NCBI GenBank assembly: GCA_963754285.1
Contig: CAVWFN010000008.1
Coordinates: 248,001-312,000 of the forward strand
Source of the DNA: RYN-133 sp963754285
GTDB lineage: Bacteria > Actinomycetota > Actinomycetes > Mycobacteriales > Jatrophihabitantaceae
Reading direction: 5' to 3'
Length of the DNA: 64,000 bases
The stretch's first letter is position 1. The number at the start of each line of letters is the position of its first letter. The position numbers and the translations under genes were made by a program. Positions 51,751 to 60,661 of this stretch are shown here, piece by piece. Below the pieces are notes generated by a model, which saw only the letters and a program-made list of their open reading frames with translations, made no database searches and was not told the DNA's origin.

Positions 51751-52946
51751 GCACGATCGACGTCACCGGCGGCGTCGACGGCATCACGGCGCAGATCGAC
51801 GACCTGCTGGCGTTGGCTGCGGTGCTCCGGACGACAAGCATCGCGCTCGAGGACGCGGTCGACGACATCTGCGCTCCCTCGCTGCAGTGGTCGCTCGTCG
51901 ACGTCGAGGCGGGCGATCCCGTCGGGATCGCGTCGGTGCGACGCGAACTCGGCAGGCAGCGCGCCGCACTCCAGCACGCCGATGATGTCGTCGCCTCCCT
52001 CGCGCTGCGTCTGCTCACGACCGCGGCCGCCTACCGCGACGCCGAGCAGAGCGTCGGCAACTCGTTCCTCGACTCGCTCGCGGATTCGTTGTGGGGCAGT
52101 ACGTCGCTGGTGCCACCAGTGCTGATGGCGTCGATGACCGGTCTGCCCGAACACGACTTCTCTCCGCTGTACGCATTGCCGCGACTGCTGTCCCCGCTGG
52201 TCATCGACGGATCGCCCGTCCTGCACGACCTCGGCCCCGATCCGATCGCGACGATCCCGCCGCGGACGCTGAGCGAGCTCGTCCTCGATCTGTCGACGCG
52301 CAACCAGGGTCGTCCGGGCGAGATCTCGGTGTCGTTCGTGACCGGTGCCGACGGGGTCCGCCGTGCCATCGTCGACATACCCGGGACGAAGTCGTGGAAT
52401 CCCGCGCCGGTCGCCGACGTGACCAGCGTGGGCACCGACATCCTCGCCATCGCCGAGCACGACACGTCCTACGAACAGGGTGTGTTCGAGGCGCTTCGCG
52501 ATGCCGGGGTCCGGCCCGACGTCCCGGTCATGCTGGTCGGCCACAGCGAGGGTGGCATCGTCGCGGTGAACGCCGCCCGCGACGCGGCCACGTCGGGACG
52601 GTTCCGCATCACCCACGTCGTCACGGCCGGCTCACCCGTCGGTGCGCTTGCCGGCGACCTGCCCGCGAACGTGCAACTGCTCGCGCTCGAGAACACCGCC
52701 GACATCGTGCCGGGGCTCGACGGCGTGCCCAATCCCGATCGGCCCAACGTCACCACGGTGCGCGCGGACGAGCAGCACGGCAGCATCGGAGCCGACCACG
52801 ACCTGCAGCAGAGCTACGAACCTGAGGCGGTGAGCGCACAGACCGCCGGCAACGGATCGGTCGATGCATTCCTGCGCAGCGCCGACGGGTTCCTCTCGAG
52901 CGACACGATGACGACGCACGCGTACCAGATCACTCGCTCACCGTGA
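51747..52946 (+). CDS. Alpha/beta-hydrolase with N-terminal helical (WXG-like) domain
   Basis: A 399-residue protein. Residues ~1-115 are helical and resemble WXG100/LXG-type modules (LLALAAVLRTTSIALEDAVD; RQRAALQHADDVVASLALRL). Residues ~130-399 form a lipase-like alpha/beta-hydrolase with the nucleophile elbow VMLVGHSEGGIVAVNAARD near 272, a likely acid in ALENTADIVPGLD and a late His in EQHGSIGADHD. No signal peptide is visible, so if exported it would use an ESX-like route with the upstream partner. Substrate unknown. Confidence 0.7.
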   Translation: MSTIDVTGGVDGITAQIDDLLALAAVLRTTSIALEDAVDDICAPSLQWSLVDVEAGDPVGIASVRRELGRQRAALQHADDVVASLALRLLTTAAAYRDAEQSVGNSFLDSLADSLWGSTSLVPPVLMASMTGLPEHDFSPLYALPRLLSPLVIDGSPVLHDLGPDPIATIPPRTLSELVLDLSTRNQGRPGEISVSFVTGADGVRRAIVDIPGTKSWNPAPVADVTSVGTDILAIAEHDTSYEQGVFEALRDAGVRPDVPVMLVGHSEGGIVAVNAARDAATSGRFRITHVVTAGSPVGALAGDLPANVQLLALENTADIVPGLDGVPNPDRPNVTTVRADEQHGSIGADHDLQQSYEPEAVSAQTAGNGSVDAFLRSADGFLSSDTMTTHAYQITRSP

Positions 52947-53016
52947 GCTTCGGTGACGGTCACCGTTGCGCAATCTCTCACTTGCCCTTCTGCCCGACCT
53001 GAACGAAGGTTTGCAC

Positions 53017-54645
53017 ATGCAGGGACTGATGCAGGACACGCAGCTCACGTCGAACTGGATCTTCAACCGTGGTGGCCGCTACTTCGGTACGAAGACCGTC
53101 GTCACCAACACCAAGGACGGGCTGCAGACGAGCACGTTCGCAGACGTCCAGGACGAAGCACGCAAGATCGCCTCGGCGCTCGACACGTTCGGCGTCTCCG
53201 ACCAGGGCCGCGTCGCCACCTTCGCGTGGAACAGCGCACGGCACCTCGCGCTCTACTTCGCGATTCCCGGCACCGGTCGGGTCATGCACACCGCGAACAT
53301 CCGCTACTTTCCCGAGCAGTTGATCTACACGGTCAATCACGCCGAGGACGAGGTCGTCTTCGTCGACCGGTCGCTGGTCGGGATGTTCGCCAAGTACCTG
53401 CCCGAGCTCGACACCGTCAAGCACGTCGTGGTGATGGACGACGGCGCCGACGAAGAGCTCCCCGACGACTCACGCGTCGTCCGCTACGAGGACGTCGTGG
53501 GCGGCGCCGACCCGATCGACTTCACCGACCGCGTCGACGACGAGCGGCAGGGCGCGGCGATCTGCTACACGACGGGCACGACGGGCAATCCGAAGGGCGT
53601 CTTCTACAGCCACCGGTCGATGTGGCTGCATTCGAATGCGTGCCTGTCGACGTCCACCTTCGCCCTGCGCGAGAGCGATCGCATCCTGCCTGTCGTCCCG
53701 ATGTTCCACGCGAACGCGTGGGGGCTGCCGTACGCCGCGTTCATGGCCGGCTCGTCGTTCGTCATGCCCGGTCCGGACCTGTCTCCGGCGACCCTGGTCG
53801 GGCTGATCGAGTCGCAGAAGGTCACGGTCGCGGCGGGCGTCCCCACGATCTGGATGGGCATGGTGCCGATGCTCAAGGACCACGACCTGTCCTCGCTGCG
53901 CACCATCGTCTGCGGCGGATCGGCCGTGCCGAAGGTCCTCTCGGAGGCCTGGCGAGAAGCACTCGGCATGCCGATCACTCAAGCCTGGGGCATGACCGAG
54001 ACCTCGCCGCTGGCGACGGTCTGGATCGAACGCTCCGAGATCGCCGACGAGCCCGAGGACGCGAAGGCCGATCTGCGCACCGGCGTGGGCATCTGCCCGC
54101 CCGGCGTCGAGCTGCGCATCGTCGACTCCGACACGCGCGAGGAACTGCCCTGGGACGACGAGGCGACCGGCGAGATCGAGTGCAAGGGGCCATGGGTCGC
54201 CAAGCAGTACTACAAGACCGACGAGCCCGGTGATCAGTTCTCGCCGGACGGCTGGCTGCGCACCGGCGACGTCGCGGCGATCAGCCCACTCGGCTACGTC
54301 CGCCTCGTCGACCGCACCAAGGACCTCGTGAAGTCCGGCGGTGAGTGGATCAGTTCTGTCGCGCTCGAGAACGAGATCATGGGCCATCCCAAGGTCTCCG
54401 AAGCAGCGGTGATCGCCGTCGCGCACCCGAAATGGTCCGAGCGGCCGCTGGCCTGCGTCGTGCTCAAGGACGGTGAGAGCCTCGACAAGGAGGAACTGCG
54501 CACATATCTGGCCGAACGGCTTGGGAAGTGGCAGGTACCGGACGATGTGGTGTTCATCGACGAAATACCGAAGACCAGTGTCGGGAAGTTCTCGAAGAAG
54601 ACATTGCGCGACCGGTTCGCCGACTACGTCCTCCCGGACGCCTGA
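53017..54645 (+). CDS. Long-chain fatty acid-CoA ligase family protein
   Basis: A 542-residue adenylate-forming enzyme: ATP motif ICYTTGTTGNPKGVFYSH near residue 185, QAWGMTETSPLATVW near 322, DGWLRTGDVAAI near 410, VKSGGEWISSVALENEIMG near 440, and the catalytic Lys in TSVGKFSKKTLRDRF near 528. It belongs to the medium/long-chain acyl-CoA synthetase group. ATG at 53017 with GAAGG seven bases upstream is preferred to the upstream GTG frame. Distinct from the acyl-CoA synthetase at 16.5 kb. Confidence 0.85.
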   Translation: MQGLMQDTQLTSNWIFNRGGRYFGTKTVVTNTKDGLQTSTFADVQDEARKIASALDTFGVSDQGRVATFAWNSARHLALYFAIPGTGRVMHTANIRYFPEQLIYTVNHAEDEVVFVDRSLVGMFAKYLPELDTVKHVVVMDDGADEELPDDSRVVRYEDVVGGADPIDFTDRVDDERQGAAICYTTGTTGNPKGVFYSHRSMWLHSNACLSTSTFALRESDRILPVVPMFHANAWGLPYAAFMAGSSFVMPGPDLSPATLVGLIESQKVTVAAGVPTIWMGMVPMLKDHDLSSLRTIVCGGSAVPKVLSEAWREALGMPITQAWGMTETSPLATVWIERSEIADEPEDAKADLRTGVGICPPGVELRIVDSDTREELPWDDEATGEIECKGPWVAKQYYKTDEPGDQFSPDGWLRTGDVAAISPLGYVRLVDRTKDLVKSGGEWISSVALENEIMGHPKVSEAAVIAVAHPKWSERPLACVVLKDGESLDKEELRTYLAERLGKWQVPDDVVFIDEIPKTSVGKFSKKTLRDRFADYVLPDA

Positions 54646-54691
54646 CCTTCAGCGCGGTTCGAGTGACCGGTTCGGGGACAAAAGTCCGATC

Positions 54692-54777
54692 CGTCCGCGT
54701 GTCGTAACACGAGCACCTCTTGTCACACCAGTAACGTAGATGATTTGATCAATGCTGTCCCCGACAGACTCGGGGAC
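54692..54777. promoter_or_regulatory. Leader of the secreted repeat protein gene with two hairpins
   Basis: The 215-bp spacer 54646-54860 holds a small hairpin CGTGT-CGTA-ACACG (around 54695), an AT-richer TTGTCACACCAGTAACGTAG stretch (54719-54739) that may be promoter, and a hairpin GTCCCCGA-CAGAC-TCGGGGAC (54757-54777). No known riboswitch core is recognisable. Confidence 0.35.
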
Positions 54778-54860
54778 GGACGCGCGGGGGCACGTCAGCG
54801 TTCGAGACGAGCGCCGTCCGGCACCACAGGTGACCGGAGGGCACTACGCCACCTGGATCG

Positions 54861-57677
54861 ATGCTCATGCCTGCTCCGCGCCTTCCCCGCCGCACGACGC
54901 TCGCGCTCACCGCGATCGCGCTCACCGTCGTGAGCCTCGTCGCCGGACCCAGCGCCGTCGCCCACGCCGGGTCGCTGCCCTTCGGCGGCATCTACTCGAT
55001 GCACCGCTCCGGCTACGCCGTGGTCATCGACGGCTGGGCGAACGACACCGACACCACGACACCCGTCGTGGTGCACGTGCGCGTCGACAACGTCCGCGTG
55101 GCAAACGCGACGGCGAACAAGCCGACCCCGACGCACGGTCACCGCGGGTTCTCGATCACCGTTCCCCTGACCTCCGGGCCGCACGGGGTCTGCGTGCGCG
55201 CGCAAAACGCTCCGGACTCGAGCCAGAACACCCTGCTCGGATGCCGCACGATCAACTACGACTACAACCCCAAGGGCGACTTCACGCTCGTCCAGACGCC
55301 CGGCGCTCTCACCGCCACCGGCTGGGCCATCGACTTCGACGCGCCACGGCAGACGGTCGGCTACGCCATCCGCATGGATCACAAGCAGGTCGCGCACGGC
55401 GCGGCCGATGCCGTCGACAACGCGCTGAGCACACAGTTCCACAGCGCCGGGGTGAACCACGGCTTCTCGGTGACGTTCCCGGTCACCGAGGGGACGCACC
55501 GCGTGTGCCTGCAGGTGTTCAACCTCGGCGAGGGCTCGAACTCGATCCCGAAGTGCTTCGACCCGATGAAGGTGAACTTCAGCCCGACGGGCGCGGTCAC
55601 CTCGCTGAGCCAGGTTCCCGGTGGGATCAGCATCGGCGGCTACGCGCTCGACCCGGACACGACCGCGCCGACCTCGGTCAGCGTCTCCGGCGCCGCCGGG
55701 ACGACTCTCGGACGGCTGCAGGCCAACGGCGCGGGCGGACCGAAGCCCGGGCACGCGTTCTCGGGCACGATCATCCTGCCGGGACGCGCCCTCACTCCCG
55801 GTCCTCGCACGTTCTGCGTCCTCGCCCGCAACCTCGGCCAGTACGGAGAGGACCGCAGCATCGGCTGCCGGACCGCGAACTTCAACTGGAACCCGACCGC
55901 CAGCGTGACCCGCGCCGTGCAGCAGGGCGCGAACGCCGTCGTGTCCGGCTGGGCGAGTGACCCCGACACGACCGCGCCGATCACGGTGCGCATGACCGTC
56001 GACGGCAACGCGGCCGGCTCGGTGCTCGCCAACGGCACCGGCGGCAGCCACAGCGGGCACGCCTTCAGCGCGTCGATCAAGGTGCCCGACGGCAAGCACA
56101 CCGTGTGTGCGATCGGGCTCAACACGAAGTACGGCTCCGGCGACAGCACCCCGAGCTGCACCACGGTGACCATGAACCTCGACCCCTACGGCGCCTTCGA
56201 GTCCGTGGCCCGCGCCGCGAACGGCGGGTCGAACATCGTCGCGAAGGGCTGGGCCATCGACCCCGAGACGACGGACCCGATCAACGTCCAGGTCAGCGTC
56301 GATGGCACTGTCACAACGGTGAAGGCCAACGTCAGCCGTCCGGACGTCGCGACCGCGCACCCCGGCGCGGGTGCGTTGCACGGCTTCCAGACCAACATCG
56401 CCGAACTGTCGACCGACGGTGAGCACAACGTGTGCGTCAGCGCGGTCAACGTCGGCGGCGGGTCGCGGGCGACGGTGCCGCTCGGCTGCAAGATCGTCGA
56501 TGCGGTCAACCCGACCGTCCCGGCCGCGCCGACGCATGTCAGCGCGATCGGCGGCTACGGCGGCGCCCAGGTCACGTGGCAGCAGTCGCCGAGTGACGGC
56601 GGCGCACCGTGGACCGGCTACGTCGTCAAGGCGCTGCCGAACGGGCCGTCGGTCACGGTCGCGCCGGGCGTGTTCTCGGCGACGTTGACCGGTTTGAAGT
56701 CGGCGACGCAGTACACCTTCTCGGTACGGGCGAACAACATCGCCGGCTCGTCGATCGCGGCGGTCTCGTCGGCGATCAAGACGCAGAAGTCGCCGCCGCC
56801 GCAGACCTCGCCCGCGCCGATCTCGACGAGCCGGTACATCCGTAACATCACCGGCGCCTCGCGCGGCGACCTGGCGACGATGCGCGCCGAAGGCGTCGCG
56901 GACGCACGGGCCAACCCGTCCGGGCACAGTTACCTCAGCGTGCTCGCCGTCGGCGGGCAGGACGAGTCGCGGCAGGGCGTGATCCTCAGCGCCGGCATCA
57001 GGTTCGTCTCGTACAGCGACCTGGTGAAGGACTTGCAGTCCTACGTCGACGGGTACGCGAGCCAGCAGCGCCCGAGCGCACCGCTGACGATCGCGATCGC
57101 GACGAACAACGACATCGACGTGTCGCACTCGAGCGGTATCAGTTTCGCCAACCACGTCATCGATCCGGTGCAGTCGTACGCGCGGCGCTACCCGGGCATC
57201 ACGATCGCCGGCTCCGACGACATGGAGCCCGGCTTCCGCGCCGGCTACTCGGCAACCAAGGCGTGGCTGCAGGGTTACCTCAGCGCGACGAGTGCGCCGT
57301 TCGTGTTCACCGGGTCGGCTGACGGGTGCGCGTGGAGCTACTCCGGCGGTTCGTGCAACAACGGGTGGACGATGGCCGACTTGTACTACCTCACCGCCGG
57401 CGCGTATCCGGTCCGGATGATCAACCTGCCGCAGATCTACAACACGACGATGGCGGCGCAGTGGCGCTACATCTCGATGACCGGCGTGCTTGCGCATCAT
57501 CCGCGAATCAACTTCGGTGGCGCCCTGACCGAATGGACGGCGTGCCGCCAGGCGCAGTCGTGCGGCAGCCTGACCGCCAACTCGGCGTGGCGGGCGATGT
57601 GGTCGCAGTTGCGCGCCGAGCCGGCGCTGCGGCCCAACAGCCTGCCGTACTCGACCGACCTGCGGATCGACAGTTGA
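54861..57677 (+). CDS. Large secreted repeat protein with FN3 and C-terminal enzyme-like domain
   Basis: A 938-residue exported protein. A signal peptide (LALTAIALTVVSLVAGPSA) precedes five repeats of ~100 residues (about 43-130, 133-236, 243-340, 343-437, 440-546). Each repeat has the pattern G-W-A-x-D-P-x-T-T-x-P, a H-x-G-F/HAF strand and a C-terminal VC...N...GC with a conserved Cys pair. A fibronectin type III domain lies at ~551-646. A C-terminal domain (~653-938) with IAIATNNDIDVSHSSGISF and GITIAGSDDMEPGFRAGYSA resembles a TIM-barrel hydrolase, but I cannot name the family. Likely a cell-surface glycan-active protein. Confidence 0.75.
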   Translation: MLMPAPRLPRRTTLALTAIALTVVSLVAGPSAVAHAGSLPFGGIYSMHRSGYAVVIDGWANDTDTTTPVVVHVRVDNVRVANATANKPTPTHGHRGFSITVPLTSGPHGVCVRAQNAPDSSQNTLLGCRTINYDYNPKGDFTLVQTPGALTATGWAIDFDAPRQTVGYAIRMDHKQVAHGAADAVDNALSTQFHSAGVNHGFSVTFPVTEGTHRVCLQVFNLGEGSNSIPKCFDPMKVNFSPTGAVTSLSQVPGGISIGGYALDPDTTAPTSVSVSGAAGTTLGRLQANGAGGPKPGHAFSGTIILPGRALTPGPRTFCVLARNLGQYGEDRSIGCRTANFNWNPTASVTRAVQQGANAVVSGWASDPDTTAPITVRMTVDGNAAGSVLANGTGGSHSGHAFSASIKVPDGKHTVCAIGLNTKYGSGDSTPSCTTVTMNLDPYGAFESVARAANGGSNIVAKGWAIDPETTDPINVQVSVDGTVTTVKANVSRPDVATAHPGAGALHGFQTNIAELSTDGEHNVCVSAVNVGGGSRATVPLGCKIVDAVNPTVPAAPTHVSAIGGYGGAQVTWQQSPSDGGAPWTGYVVKALPNGPSVTVAPGVFSATLTGLKSATQYTFSVRANNIAGSSIAAVSSAIKTQKSPPPQTSPAPISTSRYIRNITGASRGDLATMRAEGVADARANPSGHSYLSVLAVGGQDESRQGVILSAGIRFVSYSDLVKDLQSYVDGYASQQRPSAPLTIAIATNNDIDVSHSSGISFANHVIDPVQSYARRYPGITIAGSDDMEPGFRAGYSATKAWLQGYLSATSAPFVFTGSADGCAWSYSGGSCNNGWTMADLYYLTAGAYPVRMINLPQIYNTTMAAQWRYISMTGVLAHHPRINFGGALTEWTACRQAQSCGSLTANSAWRAMWSQLRAEPALRPNSLPYSTDLRIDS

Positions 57678-58339
57678 GGCACTGGCCGCTCCTGGCCGCG
57701 CTCGTCGCGGTCGTGCTCGCCGCCGTGGCGTGCACGTCGTCGACTGCCGGCCCGGTGGCGTCCACGCCGGTGAGCACGCCGACGCTGTCGAGCGTGCCGC
57801 CGACGTCGTCGTCGGCCCCGACGAGCTCCACGCCACCCTCGTCGTCCGCGTCGTCCTCGCCGAAACCGACGCACACCCGAACGCGTCCGCCGCGGCCGAC
57901 GCACAGCGCGACCACGAGTTCGTCTGCACCCGCACCGCCGTCGACGACACCCCCGCCGTCCGGGCCGCAACCGTGCACGGCAGACCAGCTCAAAGTCAGC
58001 GCGGTGCGCGGCGGAGCATTCCAGGGCCAGGAGATCGCCGGGCTGTTGTGGACGAACACGTCCGACACGACGTGCACGATGCGCGGCTACGCGTTCGCGC
58101 AGCTGCATTACAAGGGTCAGCCGCTCGGCAAGCCGGCCAAGGATGATCCCGGTCCGATGCGCACGATCGTGCTGCGTCCGGGCAAGGCGGCGCAGGCGCA
58201 GCTCACGGCCGTCACCACGTGCCAGGCACCGATCTCGGACCATGTCGTCGAGGTCGCCCCCGACACGCACGAGGCCCAAAGCGTGGTCATGCAACTGCGC
58301 GGATGTTCGCTCAGCATCGACCCGGTCGAGGCCGGCTGA
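57674..58339 (+). CDS. DUF4232 lipoprotein
   Basis: A 221-residue protein. Start TTG at 57674 overlaps the preceding TGA, so it is translated with the secreted repeat protein. The signal LLAALVAVVLAAVACTSS has a lipobox Cys near residue 20. A Ser/Thr/Pro-rich linker (~20-95) leads to a DUF4232 domain (AVRGGAFQGQEIAGLLWTNT, TCTMRGYAFAQL, VVMQLRGCSLSIDPVEAG). Common in actinobacterial envelopes; role unknown. Confidence 0.78.
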   Translation: MRHWPLLAALVAVVLAAVACTSSTAGPVASTPVSTPTLSSVPPTSSSAPTSSTPPSSSASSSPKPTHTRTRPPRPTHSATTSSSAPAPPSTTPPPSGPQPCTADQLKVSAVRGGAFQGQEIAGLLWTNTSDTTCTMRGYAFAQLHYKGQPLGKPAKDDPGPMRTIVLRPGKAAQAQLTAVTTCQAPISDHVVEVAPDTHEAQSVVMQLRGCSLSIDPVEAG

Positions 58340-58363
58340 CCCATTCGGGCAGGATTGCTGCAC

Positions 58364-59551
58364 GTGGGTGCGCGCGGGTGGTTCCTGGTCTCCGCGCTCG
58401 CGCTGACCGGACTGTCGATGCGGACCGCCGTCACCAGCGTGGGCGCGGTGCTCGACAACATCGAGTCGGGACTGCACACCTCGTCCAGCATCTCCGGGGT
58501 GCTCACGACCCTGCCGGTGATCTGCTTCGCCGGACTCGGTGCGGCGACGCCGCGCCTCGCGGCGCGGTTCGGCGCGCACCGCATGGTCGTGGCCGGCTTG
58601 ATCGCGGCCACAATCGGGACGCTGCTGCGCGCCACGGTCGGGTCGCCGTGGGTGTTCCTGGTGTTCAGCCTGCTCGCGCTCGCCGGCGGTGCAGTGGCCA
58701 ACGTGTTGCTGCCGTCGCTGGTCAAGGCGCACTTCCCGACGCGGATCGGGCAGATGACCGCGGTGTACACGACTGCGCTTGCCGTCGGAACGACGGCCGG
58801 TGCGGGACTCACCGTCCCGATCGGCGATATCGGCAACGGGTGGCGGTTCGGGATCGGGTCGTGGGCGGTGTTCGACCTCCTCGCGATCCTTCCGTGGCTG
58901 GTGACGCTGCGTGGTGAGCGAACGGGCCGTTCGCTCACGCCTCGGCTGCACGCGGGAGCGTTCCTTCGCAGCCGTACCGCGTGGTTCCTGACCGCGTTCT
59001 TCGGCATGCAGTCGATGCAGGCCTACATCACGTTCGGCTGGTTCGAGCGGTTCTTGCACGCGCACGACATCTCGTCCAGTACCGCGGGCTGGATGGTCGC
59101 GCTGCTGTCAGCACTCGGCATCCCCACGTCGATCGTCGCGCCGAACGTCCCGGTGCGGTATCACCGACTGTTGATCAACGTCCTGGGGTTGTGCTTCGTC
59201 GTTGCGTACATCGGTCTTGGCGTCGCGCCGACCGGCGGAGCCTGGGTCTGGATGGTGCTCAGCGGCATCGGCAACGGAATGTTCCCCCTGGCACTGACGA
59301 TGATCGGTCTGCGCTCGCGCACGCCGGAGACCACCGGAGCGCTGTCGGCGTTCGTGCAGGTGATCGGCTACATCGTCGCCGGCACCGGTCCGCTGTTGTT
59401 CGGCGTGCTGTACGGCGCCACCGGCTCGTGGGTGCTGCCGCTCGCGCTGTTGTGGATCTCGCTCGCGCTGGCCTGGGTGTTCGGCTGGCTTGCGTGCGCT
59501 CCGAGGTTCGTGGACGACGAACTCGCTGAAGCAGCGCCCGTACCAGCTTGA
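58364..59551 (+). CDS. CynX/NimT-family MFS transporter
   Basis: A 395-residue twelve-helix transporter. It begins WFLVSALALTGLSMRTAVTS, the R-T-A-V-T-S segment typical of the CynX (cyanate) / NimT group, with TPRLAARFGAHRMVV as the loop 2-3 motif and SGIGNGMFPLALTMIGLRSR in the second half. GTG at 58364, with AGGA nine bases upstream, is preferred to TTG 58355. Substrate unknown. The repeat array begins soon after its stop. Confidence 0.8.
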   Translation: MGARGWFLVSALALTGLSMRTAVTSVGAVLDNIESGLHTSSSISGVLTTLPVICFAGLGAATPRLAARFGAHRMVVAGLIAATIGTLLRATVGSPWVFLVFSLLALAGGAVANVLLPSLVKAHFPTRIGQMTAVYTTALAVGTTAGAGLTVPIGDIGNGWRFGIGSWAVFDLLAILPWLVTLRGERTGRSLTPRLHAGAFLRSRTAWFLTAFFGMQSMQAYITFGWFERFLHAHDISSSTAGWMVALLSALGIPTSIVAPNVPVRYHRLLINVLGLCFVVAYIGLGVAPTGGAWVWMVLSGIGNGMFPLALTMIGLRSRTPETTGALSAFVQVIGYIVAGTGPLLFGVLYGATGSWVLPLALLWISLALAWVFGWLACAPRFVDDELAEAAPVPA

Positions 59552-59639
59552 TCAAGGTATCGATCTGGTCGCGGATCGACCTGTCGCGGATCGACCGGAT
59601 CCATACTTCGATCAAGATCCTCAGCGCGGCCTGACTACA

Positions 59640-60580
59640 GCAGCCGCGCGTCAGCCGAGGCTGGGACATGAGCGGTGCAGTCTTGGCCCACGGCGGCCGA
59701 CCAGCCCATCCGATGTTTGTGCACCCACGACACCGCCGGCGACACCACGGACCGGCGGCAGGAACGCGACCGTTGTCGTGCGGGACGACAATCAGCAACC
59801 TTCGGTGAACCAGCGGCAGGAACGCGACCGTTGTCGTGCGGGACGACAATCAGCAACCTTCGGTGAACCACAGCGGCAGGAACGCGACCGTTGTCGTGCG
59901 GGACGACAATCAGCAACCTTCGGTGAACCCGGCGGCAGGAACGCGACCGTTGTCGTGCGGGACGACAATCAGCAACCTTCGGTGAACCACAGCGGGAGAT
60001 GACCACAGCCAGGTAAGCCGCAGCGCGGCCGGCGGCCGAGGCTGGGAGGTGAGCGGTGCAGTCTTGGCCCACGAAAGTCGCCCACCCCATTCGATGCTCG
60101 TGCACCCACGAAGCCGGCGGCGACACCACGGACCGGCGGCAGGAACGCGACCGTTGTCGTCCCACACGACAATCAGCAACCCGCGGTGAACCACCGCGGC
60201 AGATGACCACAGCCAGGCAGCCGCGACGCGGCCGCCGGCCGAGGCTGGGACGAGAGCGGTGCAGTCTTGGCCCACGAAAGTCGACCACCCCATTCGATGC
60301 TCGTGCACCCACGAAACCGACGGCGACACCACGGACCGGCGGCAGGAGCGCGGCCGTTGTCGTGCGGGACGACAATCAGCAACCTTCGGTGAACCACAGC
60401 GCCGGATGACCACAGCCAGGTAAGCCGCAGCGTCACCGCCAGCCGGCGCTGGGGCGAGAGCGGTGCAGTCTTGGCCCACGAAAGTCGACCACGCCATTCG
60501 ATGCTCGTGCACCCACGAAGCCGGCGGCGACACCACGGACCGGCGGTAGGGACGTGACCGTTGTCGTCTCGCGCGATAGC
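59640..60580. repeat. Higher-order repeat array: four ~150-bp A blocks each ending in 60-bp palindrome units
   Basis: Four copies of an A block start near 59640, 60003, 60206 and 60408; the GAGGCTGGGA landmark recurs at 59657, 60038 and 60241 and, diverged, at 60446. Each runs through GTGCAGTCTTGGCCCACG, ATTCGATGCTCGTGCACCC and GACACCACGGACCGGCGG into a 60-bp B unit containing TTGTCGT-N5-ACGACAA. The first A block is followed by four tandem B units, the second and third by one, the last by a degenerate half. Spacing is 381, 203 and 205 bp. The region has frames open on both strands but no gene-like start or codon pattern. Confidence 0.85.
59773..59791. repeat. Palindrome TTGTCGT-GCGGG-ACGACAA, array copy 1
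   Basis: Perfect 7-bp arms with a 5-base centre. Identical copies lie at 59831-59849, 59891-59909, 59950-59968 and 60357-60375; a copy with centre CCCAC is at 60154-60172; a broken half-site is at 60561. Two more copies lie inside the downstream HNH gene. Confidence 0.93.
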
Positions 60581-60661
60581 GGAGAATTTGCTTGTGGAAT
60601 AACGCGATTCTCGCTCACGCAGACCCGAAAACTGTCCGACCCTGCGGTTAGCGTACGGGTC

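Noticed and set aside
54650..54700. tRNA-like GGTTCGAGT sequence after the acyl-CoA ligase gene
   Set aside because: No acceptor stem, anticodon arm or D-arm pairing can be built around it.
54660..54780. c-di-AMP (ydaO-type) riboswitch before the secreted protein
   Set aside because: A cell-wall-type gene suggested it, but only simple hairpins are present and the conserved core elements cannot be found.
54795..57950. Very long minus-strand frame opposite the secreted repeat protein
   Set aside because: Arg/Val/Asp-rich antisense translation typical of high-GC coding DNA; the plus strand has a signal peptide and domains.
59757..60000. Possible CRISPR array in the regularly spaced 60-bp repeats
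   Set aside because: The sequences between palindromes are themselves identical, so there are no unique spacers, and no cas gene is nearby.
59635..60536. Long minus-strand open frames across the repeat array
   Set aside because: Frames are open on both strands because of repeat composition; they have no plausible ribosome site, and their peptides simply repeat with the array.
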